Origin: DASRDR01 sp044867785 | GTDB taxonomy: Bacteria > Methylomirabilota > Methylomirabilia > Rokubacteriales > DASRDR01 | DNA: 24,186 bases | Reading direction: 5' to 3' | Assembly (NCBI GenBank): GCA_044867785.1 | Contig: JBIOVM010000042.1 | Span: 1 to 24,186 of the forward strand | Shown: piece after piece, positions 8,360 through 14,992 of the stretch | How the letters are laid out: the number at the start of each line of letters is the position of its first letter | How positions within the stretch are numbered: the stretch's first letter is position 1 | The notes under the pieces: model-generated | What the model was told of the DNA's origin: nothing | Seen by the model: only the letters and a program-made list of their open reading frames with translations | Database searches by the model: none | Program-made: the position numbers and the translations under genes

Positions 8360-10557
8360 GCGACTGGCTCCGGCTGCGGCTGGACTTCGGTCGCCGCGGC
8401 GGCGCCCGCGGCCGCAGCGGAGGCCGACGGCGTTCCCGGCGGCACGAACACGGTCACCTGACGATGGGCGAAGTGGATGCCGGCCTCGTCGAACGCCTGC
8501 TTGAGCCGCTGGTACGCCTCCCGGCGGATGATGAACTGCTCGCCCGGCTTGGCGATGAACTTCGCCCGCACGATCATCGCGCTGTCCTCCATGGCGGTGA
8601 CGCCCTGGGACTTCAGCGGCTGGATGATGTGGGGGCCCAGCTCCGGGTTCGCGGCGAGCTCCTGCCCGATCCGCTTGATGATCTTCTTGACCTTCGTGAT
8701 ATCCGTGTCGTAGGTCAGCCGGAACTCCAGCTTCTCGACCGCCCAGTCGCGGCTCTGGTTCGTCATGCGCCGGATCGCCCCGTACGGCACGACGTTCAGC
8801 GGCCCCCGGTGGTGGCGAAGGTGCATGGAGCGGACGCCGATCTTCTCCACCGTGCCCTTCGCGTCGCCCACGTCGATGTACTCGCCCAGGCGGAAGGCGT
8901 CGTCCATCAGGTAGAAGGCGCCCGAGATGATGTCCCGCACCAGGGTCTGGGCGCCGAACCCGATGGCGAGCCCGACCACGCCGGCGCCGGCCAAGAGGGG
9001 GCCGATGTTGACGCCGAGAGCGGCGAGCACCGTCAAGATGCTCATGACGACGAGCACCGCGAAGATCGTCCCGCGCGCGAGCGGCAAGAGCGTCTTCGCC
9101 CGGGAGGCCCCCGTCCCCCCGATCTCCCCCGGTTCGCTCACGCTCGTCGGCCCGGCCTCCTGCTCGAGACGGCGGTCGATCGCCGTCTTGGCGAGCTGCC
9201 ACACGAGGTACGCGAGGGCGAGCGTGAGCCCGATGTCCGTCAGCGCGCCGGTCACCCGTGCCCCCACGCCGCGGGCCGCCATTCCCAGGAGGTCCAGGTT
9301 CCAGAGGTTCACGATGGCCAGGACGCCCGCGACCGTGACCACGATGTGGACGGCCCGCTGGAGCACCGGCAGGAAGGTCGTCCGCGACCCCGGGCGCCCC
9401 GCCGGTGCCCGGGAAAGGCGGCGCTCGAGCAGCCGGCAGAGCGCCATGTCGACCAGTGGCACGGCGATCAGGATGAGCAGGCTCAGGAGTCCCGCGCGGC
9501 TCGTACGCTGCCGGCCGGCCAGCTGCTCGATCGCCATGATGACCGTCAGGACCAGGACGTAGACCGTCATGAGGGCGGGCCAGAGATCGGCCAGCAGCCG
9601 CCGAACGGCACGGCGGCCGTCGCCTCGGATCAGCGCGGCGATCGGGCGGCGGACGCCCCACACCAATCGCAGCAGCGCGGCGACGAACACGAACCGGGCG
9701 AGCACGGAGACGAGAATGAGGGGCTCACGGGCCATGCCGAAGCGCTGGAAGAAGAACACGGCCACGTCGAGGCATACCCAGAGCCACGCGAGCCCGACCA
9801 CTCCCCGGTACAGGACGCGCGCGGTCCCGTCGTCGAACGGCAGGAGCCGCCGCGTGGAGGCCTGAGGGGCCAGAAGGAACCGCGCGATCAGGATGCCGAG
9901 GCGCGCGAAGACGATCGTGAGGAACGCGTGCACGATCAGCGCCCGACTGGGTTCGTGCCCCTGGTAGACGGCCAGGAAGAACAAGACCGCCGTGACGATG
10001 AAGACGGCCAGCAGCAGCAGGTCCAGCACCGCCCGGATCAACGGGTTGCCCGAAGCTCCGGGCGCGTCGGCCGAGCCGCGGTCGAGCCGCGCCTCAACGC
10101 CTCCCAGCAGCCATCCGACCAGGCGCTCGGCGAGCCAGGCCACCCCGAGCATGACTGCGAAGAGCGCGCCGACCAGGAGGAGATGGGAGGGCGCGCGGCC
10201 CATGGAGAAGCTGCGGACGGAGTCCCCGATCGCCGCGGGGATCGTGGGCCAGGAGGCGAGCACGGCGCCGATCTCGGTCCGGGCCTGGTGCATGTCCCCC
10301 ACGAGGCCGGCCTCCATCGACCCGGCACCCTCGGGACTCGGGGCGGCCGCCTTGTCGAGCTGGGCCAGCAGCAGCTCCCGCACCTCGGCGTCGCTGAGCC
10401 GCGCCACCAACTCTCGGATCGCCTCGCGAGTCAGCGGCTGCGGCAGCTCGACCGGCTTCGCGGCCGCCTTGTCCGCGCCGGTCGCGGGTAGGAGTGGCAG
10501 GCTTCCGAGCAAGACGAGCCACGTCAGGATCCCGACCCACGGACGACGTGCCCTCAT
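8356..10557 (-). CDS. Large MscS-family mechanosensitive ion channel
   Basis: The 733-residue product has a signal-peptide-like N-terminus (about 8-26), a hydrophilic periplasmic stretch (about 27-120) and roughly ten hydrophobic segments from 125 to 510. It ends with a canonical MscS core: the Gly/Ala-rich pore helix GAGVVGLAIGFGAQTL (524-539), then VRDIISG and the beta domain with VPYGAI (590-595) and the alpha/beta C-terminal domain. The length is far above that of simple MscS (about 286) and close to the YjeP/YbdG/MscK-like large channels. It should open under membrane tension to release solutes during osmotic downshock. The ATG at 10557 follows AAGGGGG with six-base spacing and gives the signal peptide; the same frame stays open far upstream only because it shadows neighbouring genes. 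A 12-bp palindrome sits just upstream of the ribosome site. The Ala/Pro-rich tail (about 706-733) is non-conserved. Confidence 0.92.
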   Translation of the reverse strand: MRARRPWVGILTWLVLLGSLPLLPATGADKAAAKPVELPQPLTREAIRELVARLSDAEVRELLLAQLDKAAAPSPEGAGSMEAGLVGDMHQARTEIGAVLASWPTIPAAIGDSVRSFSMGRAPSHLLLVGALFAVMLGVAWLAERLVGWLLGGVEARLDRGSADAPGASGNPLIRAVLDLLLLAVFIVTAVLFFLAVYQGHEPSRALIVHAFLTIVFARLGILIARFLLAPQASTRRLLPFDDGTARVLYRGVVGLAWLWVCLDVAVFFFQRFGMAREPLILVSVLARFVFVAALLRLVWGVRRPIAALIRGDGRRAVRRLLADLWPALMTVYVLVLTVIMAIEQLAGRQRTSRAGLLSLLILIAVPLVDMALCRLLERRLSRAPAGRPGSRTTFLPVLQRAVHIVVTVAGVLAIVNLWNLDLLGMAARGVGARVTGALTDIGLTLALAYLVWQLAKTAIDRRLEQEAGPTSVSEPGEIGGTGASRAKTLLPLARGTIFAVLVVMSILTVLAALGVNIGPLLAGAGVVGLAIGFGAQTLVRDIISGAFYLMDDAFRLGEYIDVGDAKGTVEKIGVRSMHLRHHRGPLNVVPYGAIRRMTNQSRDWAVEKLEFRLTYDTDITKVKKIIKRIGQELAANPELGPHIIQPLKSQGVTAMEDSAMIVRAKFIAKPGEQFIIRREAYQRLKQAFDEAGIHFAHRQVTVFVPPGTPSASAAAAGAAAATEVQPQPEPVA

Positions 10558-10569
10558 CGGAGCCCCCTT

Positions 10570-10581
10570 GGTCGCGCGACC
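10570..10581. promoter_or_regulatory. Perfect 12-bp palindrome before the MscS gene
   Basis: GGTCGCGCGACC is self-complementary over its full length and lies directly upstream of the AAGGGGG ribosome site of the channel gene. It could be an operator or an RNA hairpin near the start. At this GC content palindromes of this size arise by chance fairly often, so this is only a candidate. Confidence 0.25.
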
Positions 10582-10685
10582 GGCGGTGCACGGCCCACCA
10601 TGTCGCCCGACGGCATGGCGCCGCAGCCATCCTACTGCATTCGCGCCGAGGGGGAGCGGGGGTGCAGCTCGGAGCTGGCGCCGGA

Positions 10686-10701
10686 TCGCGGGCTCCCGCG
10701 A
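10686..10701 (-). terminator. Hairpin after the nucleotide cyclase gene
   Basis: TCGCGGG-CT-CCCGCGA forms a perfect seven-base-pair stem about 12 bases after the cyclase stop codon. There is no T-run after it, so it is not a textbook intrinsic terminator. It may stabilise the 3' end or be a weak terminator. Confidence 0.3.
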
Positions 10702-10712
10702 CCCGCGTCGCC

Positions 10713-12938
10713 TTACGCGGCTGGGTGGCTGGTCGCTGCCTGACCCGTCAGACGCTCGAAGCGCTCGCGGTCGGCCTCGGCCAGAGACGTGAACACCGCG
10801 CGGATGCGGGTGCCGGTTGCACCCGGCTCCCGGGCGGCCACCCGGACATAGCTCTCCACGGGCGGCTCTGCCGGTCCGAGCTCGACCGCCAGCTTCAGGT
10901 CGGGCTGGTCCGCGGGAAGCGCGGGGCCGGCCACGAACTCCACGGCGGCGCGGCCCAGGCGGATCACCTGGACCGGGTAGGCGGTCTCGTCCACCCGCTT
11001 GCCCACCACGACGTGCGCGGAAGCCCGGAGGTCGACCTCGGCCAGCCCCAGGTCGCCGTCCGGCGCGACCCACGCGTCCTCGCCAACCACCCCCCGGAGC
11101 TCGTAGACGGTCACCGGCTCCGGCACGCCCTTGACCGCCACCTGGCTCGCGGGGCCGACCGTCGCCAGATGCCGGACGCGCTCGAGCGTCGCCTCGGATA
11201 CGAGGACCTGGGGCCCCACGGTCAGCGACTCGATCCGCCCCACCAGGTTCACCGCCGGGCCGACCACGCCGTACTTCATGTGCTCCTCGCTCCCGATGTT
11301 GCCGGCCACCACTCGGCCCGAATGGACGGCGATGCCCATCGTGAGCTCCGGCAGGCCCTGCGCCCGGCTCTCCGCGTTGAAATCCACCATCGCGCGCTGC
11401 ATCGCCCACGCGCAGCGCACGGCCCGCTCGGCGTCGTCGGGCCGCTCGAACGGGGCGCCGAAGAGCACGAGGATGGCATCGCCGATGAACTCGTTGATCG
11501 TCCCCCGGTGGGCGAGGATGATCGAGCTCATTCGTCCGAGGTACCGGTTGAGCAGCCCGATCATCCGCTCGGGTCCCAGGCGCTCGGTGAGGCCCGAGAA
11601 GCCGCGGAGGTCCGACATCACGATGGAGACGGTCCGGATCTCTCCGCCCAGCCGCAGGGTGCTGCGGTCCTTGAGCGCCTGGTCGGCCAGCTCGGGGCTC
11701 ACGTAGCGTCCGAGGACGCCTCGGATGAAGTCGCGGTCGCGGAGCCCTTGCACCATCTCGGCCATCGTCCGGGCCAGCGTCCCGATCTCGTCGCGGCTCC
11801 GCGGGACGATGGCGACCCCGAGGTCGCCCTCCCGGATCCGACGCGCTTGCGCGCCCAGCTCCCGGAGCGGCTGGGCGATCCACCGCACGAGCACGACGCC
11901 CCCCGCGATCGCGAGTGCCAGCGCCAGGAGTCCCAGCCCTCCGGCCCGCCACGCCTGCGCGTCGATGGTCGCGGTGTAGTCGCGCTCGGGCACCACCGCC
12001 GCCGTGATCCACTCCCGGTCCCCGATCGGGAACGCCGCGGCGCGGCCGACGTATCGCTCTCCGGCCCGGTCGAACGCGTGGCTTCTGACTTCCCCCGCGC
12101 GCATGCGGCGGACGACCTCGACGACGAGCGCGGTGTCGTCCCGGGCCGCCTTCCCGGCGTCGACGCCTCCCGGCGCCGCCACCAGGGCGCCTTCTCCGGT
12201 GACGATGAACACGCGGCCCCGGGGCGAGATCCGCTGGTCCTCGACGAACCGCGACAGCCCGCTGAGCGAGAGGTCGACCGTGAAGACGCCGCGCACACCC
12301 GCGGCGTCCAGGAGGGGCACGGCGCAGGTCACGCCCAGGGCGCCCTCGTAATAGCGATAGGGCTCGGTCCACACGAGCTCTCGCCGGGTGGCGGCTAGGT
12401 TGAAGTACGCCTGCTCCCGGGGCCGATACCGGTGGTCGTCGCTCGAGCGAACGCGCTGCCGGCGGCCGTCGGGCAGGATTCGGTCCTCCTCCAGCCGGAT
12501 CCGTGCGCCGCGCGGAAAGCTCCGGTTCAGGTAGACCTGCCCGCCACTGTCGCGCCAGGCGCCGACGAACGAGTCGTCCCGATCCCCGTAGCTCACCCAC
12601 GTCAGCTGGGGATTCACCCCAAGCACGGCGAGGGCATACTCCCCCATCGCGCGCGCGTCGCCCGGATCCAGCAGCCCGCGCGTCACGAGGCCGGGGCCGA
12701 GGCGCGCCGCGCCCTCGGCGTTCCGGAGGAAGGCGGCGGCGTGGTCCGCGGTCATGCGCACGGTCTGCTGGAGCGCGTTGTCCACGAGCGTGCGCGATCC
12801 GGCGAGCTTCTCGCGCCACGCCAGAGCCCCGAGGGTGGCGCCGGTGCCCGCCGTGAGCAGCGTGACCAGCCCGATCAGCGCGATCGAGATCGGCGGGCGG
12901 GAGCGCGGCGGACGGGACGACGGGGACGATCCGGTCAT
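10713..12938 (-). CDS. Membrane receptor class III nucleotide cyclase (dCache-HAMP-cyclase, PilZ-like tail)
   Basis: The 741-residue product has a transmembrane helix (about 17-40), a large extracytoplasmic dCache-like sensor (about 45-325), a second helix (about 332-352), a HAMP linker (about 353-405) and a class III cyclase catalytic domain (about 430-615). Metal-binding Asp443 (SDLRGFS) and Asp487 (IGDAIL) are present, as are Asn564 and Arg568 of the NxxxR transition-state motif. The purine-selecting positions read Glu483 and Gly557, not the Lys plus Asp/Thr of standard adenylate cyclases nor the Glu plus Cys of guanylate cyclases, so the product nucleotide is uncertain. The last ~115 residues (about 628-730) resemble a degenerate PilZ fold ending in FTSLAEADRERFERL, without the RxxxR motif. 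The ATG at 12938 was chosen; a TTG at 12965 would add nine residues. It is divergent from the outer-membrane protein gene. Confidence 0.88.
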   Translation of the reverse strand: MTGSSPSSRPPRSRPPISIALIGLVTLLTAGTGATLGALAWREKLAGSRTLVDNALQQTVRMTADHAAAFLRNAEGAARLGPGLVTRGLLDPGDARAMGEYALAVLGVNPQLTWVSYGDRDDSFVGAWRDSGGQVYLNRSFPRGARIRLEEDRILPDGRRQRVRSSDDHRYRPREQAYFNLAATRRELVWTEPYRYYEGALGVTCAVPLLDAAGVRGVFTVDLSLSGLSRFVEDQRISPRGRVFIVTGEGALVAAPGGVDAGKAARDDTALVVEVVRRMRAGEVRSHAFDRAGERYVGRAAAFPIGDREWITAAVVPERDYTATIDAQAWRAGGLGLLALALAIAGGVVLVRWIAQPLRELGAQARRIREGDLGVAIVPRSRDEIGTLARTMAEMVQGLRDRDFIRGVLGRYVSPELADQALKDRSTLRLGGEIRTVSIVMSDLRGFSGLTERLGPERMIGLLNRYLGRMSSIILAHRGTINEFIGDAILVLFGAPFERPDDAERAVRCAWAMQRAMVDFNAESRAQGLPELTMGIAVHSGRVVAGNIGSEEHMKYGVVGPAVNLVGRIESLTVGPQVLVSEATLERVRHLATVGPASQVAVKGVPEPVTVYELRGVVGEDAWVAPDGDLGLAEVDLRASAHVVVGKRVDETAYPVQVIRLGRAAVEFVAGPALPADQPDLKLAVELGPAEPPVESYVRVAAREPGATGTRIRAVFTSLAEADRERFERLTGQAATSHPAA

Positions 12939-13155
12939 GTCGGCCGCTGCTCGCGCGACCCGCAAGCGACGGTGCGGGTCTCCGGGCCGATGACGTCAAC
13001 GCTCCCGCGACGTCCTCTCGCCATGGTATTACTACACTACTACCGTCCCGGGCGGTGTCCCCGAGACGTCCACGCGGCCGCAGCGGCCGACGTTGGAGAT
13101 CGTCGGTCGAAACAGCGCCCGCGCGGGTCGAGCAGTCACGAGAAGGGAGACCGAG
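12939..13155. promoter_or_regulatory. Divergent intergenic region between cyclase and beta-barrel genes
   Basis: This 217-bp gap must carry the start signals for both divergent genes. It contains an AT-rich island at about 13025-13044, a 20-bp imperfect inverted repeat (GGTA at one end, TACC at the other) with the weak -10-like hexamer TACACT at 13033-13038, unusual in such GC-rich DNA. It also contains the 8-bp palindrome TGACGTCA at 12991-12998. The ribosome site AAGGGAG of the beta-barrel gene lies at 13143-13149. No convincing -35 box is visible, and which promoter serves which gene cannot be told from sequence alone. Confidence 0.4.
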
Positions 13156-13935
13156 GTGGCGAGAGCGCGACTCGTAGCATTGCTCGTGGCTGGGCTGCTC
13201 GTGGGCGGTGTCGTGTCGACCGCACGGGCGGCCGAGGAAGACCCGGACGCCTGGCACGTGACCGTCGTGCCCTACGTCTGGGCGACGGGACTCTACGGGG
13301 ACGTGACGATCCGCGGTCTGAGCGCCGAGCCCGACGCAAGCTTCCTCGACATCCTCGACGAGACGGACACCCTGGTCGGACTCCAGGCGCGCCTGGAGGT
13401 GACGCGCGGCCGCTTCGGCGTCTTCGGCGACTTCTTCTACGTGAAGACCGAGGTCGAGGACGCCGGCGCGACGGGCCTCGACGTCACGACCCGGATGTGG
13501 TTCATCGAGTTCGGCGGGCTGTATCGCCTGCTCGACACCCGAGACGAGCGAGTGCCGGGGATCACGTTCGACGTCTACGGAGGCGGGCGCTACTCGTACC
13601 TCGAGCTCGACCTCGACACCGCCGGCGTACCCTCGGCCAACCAGTCGAAGGACTGGATCGATCCGATCGTGGGCGGCCGGCTCGGCATCCACTTTTCGCC
13701 GCACGTCTTCCTGCTGTTCGCCGGTGACGTGGGTGGCTTCGGGGTCGGCTCGGACTTCGCGTGGGCGGTCACGGGTCTCTTCGGCTACAAGTGGCAGTCC
13801 GGCACGGTCGAGTGGGCGATCCTCGCGGGGTACAAGGCGCTCAGCCAGGACTACACGAGCGGTTCCGGGGCGCAGCGCTTCCGCTGGGACACCACGATGC
13901 ACGGTCCCGTTCTCGGGTTCAGCGTCCGCTTCTAG
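13156..13935 (+). CDS. Outer-membrane beta-barrel (porin-like) protein
   Basis: The 259-residue product starts with a signal peptide (MARARLVALL onwards) cleaved probably after Ala25 (ARA, then AEEDP). The rest alternates short amphipathic strands rich in Gly, Tyr, Phe and Trp, such as VVPYVWATGLYGDVT, FGVFGDFFYVKTE and VYGGGRYSYLELDLD. It ends VLGFSVRF with a terminal Phe, the usual signal for BAM-assisted insertion into the outer membrane. Length and strand pattern suit a barrel of about 10-12 strands. I cannot name a substrate or a precise family; many genomes annotate such proteins as hypothetical or as outer-membrane beta-barrel proteins. The GTG start at 13156 follows AAGGGAG with suitable spacing and is the only start that leaves a clean signal peptide. 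Confidence 0.82.
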   Translation: MARARLVALLVAGLLVGGVVSTARAAEEDPDAWHVTVVPYVWATGLYGDVTIRGLSAEPDASFLDILDETDTLVGLQARLEVTRGRFGVFGDFFYVKTEVEDAGATGLDVTTRMWFIEFGGLYRLLDTRDERVPGITFDVYGGGRYSYLELDLDTAGVPSANQSKDWIDPIVGGRLGIHFSPHVFLLFAGDVGGFGVGSDFAWAVTGLFGYKWQSGTVEWAILAGYKALSQDYTSGSGAQRFRWDTTMHGPVLGFSVRF

Positions 13936-13949
13936 GACGCCTACGTTAC

Positions 13950-13978
13950 CGAGGGCGGCGCCTTCACCGGCACCCTCG
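13950..13978. terminator. Hairpin between convergent genes
   Basis: CGAGGG at 13950-13955 pairs with CCCTCG at 13973-13978, and an inner CGG can pair with CCG around a short loop. It begins 14 bases after the beta-barrel stop and lies in the gap facing the small coiled-coil gene, so it could end transcription from either side. There is no T-run. Confidence 0.3.
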
Positions 13979-14053
13979 CGGCGATCGCCGGCCATCCCTC
14001 CTGGACGCAGCGCGGCCGCCGCGTGGTGGCGCCTCACGCGCTCGGCGCCGGCG

Positions 14054-14290
14054 TCACGCCTTGGTCTTCAGCTCGCGCTCGTGCTCCCGGATGAAGGCCC
14101 GAATCTCGTCCGCCATGTCCAGCAGCCGGAGCCACTGCTCCTTGTAGAGCGTCACCGGGAATCGCCCCAGCCCGTACACGGAGACCCCACCCTTGTCGCT
14201 GACGCGTAGCGGCGCACCCCGGCGCGCCCGCAGGGCTTCGTTCTCGGCCCGCAGGCGGGCCAGCTCGCTTTCGAGATGCTCGTCGCTCAC
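14054..14290 (-). CDS. Small conserved coiled-coil protein of unknown function
   Basis: The 78-residue product has an N-terminal heptad-like coiled coil (about 3-24: LESELARLRAENEALRAR) and a compact C-terminal part, with KGGVSVYGLGRFPVTLYKEQ at 33-52, followed by a Leu-rich helix (LLDMADEIRAFIREHERELK). From memory, similar short proteins with the SVYGLGRFPVTLY motif occur in diverse bacteria as uncharacterised proteins; I cannot name a function. No signal peptide or membrane segment is present, so it should be cytoplasmic. The GTG start at 14290 follows GAGGGTG with good spacing. It lies 93 bp downstream of the HAD gene in the same orientation and may be the last gene of the efflux operon. 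High reading-frame coherence and strong conservation of the motif make it a likely real gene despite its size. Confidence 0.72.
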   Translation of the reverse strand: MSDEHLESELARLRAENEALRARRGAPLRVSDKGGVSVYGLGRFPVTLYKEQWLRLLDMADEIRAFIREHERELKTKA

Positions 14291-14383
14291 TGGTCACCCT
14301 CGCTTTCGGATGTCGATCGGACGGGTTGCCTGGGCCGGCCTGCGACCGGTGGCGGCCTGGGGCTCATGCGGCCCTCACATCCG

Positions 14384-14992
14384 TCAGGCCCGGATCGCGT
14401 GCGCGGCCAGCCGATCTCGCACGCCCGCGACCCCATCGAACCGATGGGCCTCGATCCCGGCGACACGGGCCCCCGCCACGTAGTCGGCATTGTCGTCGAA
14501 GAGCAGCACGCGCGCGGGCGGAACGCCCAGCCGCGCCGCCAGGCGGCGGAACGCCTCCGGGTCCGGCTTGCGGCACCCGAGCTCGGCCGAGAAGAGCGCC
14601 CGCTGGCCGAAGATCTCCGGCACCGCCGGGAACACCTCGCCGATGTGGCGCTTGAGGAGGAACGGATTGTTGGTGAACAAGGCCACCGGCCGCTCGGCGC
14701 CCACACGCCGCGCGATCGCCAGCATGGCCTCGTCCGGCTCGGTCGCCGCCCGGCGGGCGTGGATCCACTCGGTGGCGCTCAGCGCGTAGCCCATGCGCGC
14801 GCCGAACTCCTGGAGGTACGTCTCCGCGGTGAAGGCGCCGCGCTCGGCCTCGTCCTCGAATCCCGAGCGCCAGATCGCCGCATGGATGGCGTCGGGACTG
14901 CGGCCGCTCCAGGCCGCCAGGAGGCCGAGCCGCCGTTCGATCCGGTACCGGCAGAGGACGTCGTCCATGTCGAACACCACCGCCTCGATCAC
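14384..14992 (-). CDS. HAD-superfamily hydrolase (phosphatase-like)
   Basis: The 202-residue product shows all four haloacid dehalogenase motifs. FDMDD at 7-11 carries the nucleophile Asp8 and the general acid Asp10. LFTNN (105-109) provides Thr107. CRKPDPEAF (140-148) provides Lys142. LLFDDNADYVAGA (163-175) provides the Mg-binding acids Asp166/Asp167. A helical cap lies between motifs I and II (about 17-90), matching the subfamily I HAD phosphatases (epoxide hydrolase N-terminal/YihX-like members). The substrate is unknown. The GTG start at 14992 overlaps the RND permease stop in a GTGA arrangement, which puts motif I at the usual distance from the N-terminus and implies translational coupling. 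A phosphatase attached to an efflux permease gene has no obvious functional link and may simply be co-transcribed. Confidence 0.87.
   Translation of the reverse strand: MIEAVVFDMDDVLCRYRIERRLGLLAAWSGRSPDAIHAAIWRSGFEDEAERGAFTAETYLQEFGARMGYALSATEWIHARRAATEPDEAMLAIARRVGAERPVALFTNNPFLLKRHIGEVFPAVPEIFGQRALFSAELGCRKPDPEAFRRLAARLGVPPARVLLFDDNADYVAGARVAGIEAHRFDGVAGVRDRLAAHAIRA

Noticed and set aside
12991..12998. TGACGTCA, identical to the eukaryotic cAMP response element, beside a nucleotide cyclase gene
   Set aside because: Bacterial CRP sites have a different consensus (TGTGA-N6-TCACA). An 8-bp palindrome near this gene is most likely coincidence.
8356..14037. The MscS frame stays open far upstream, giving an apparent 1893-residue protein
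   Set aside because: The upstream part overlaps the cyclase and beta-barrel genes in other frames and shows no protein features. The ATG at 10557 has a strong ribosome site and a signal peptide.
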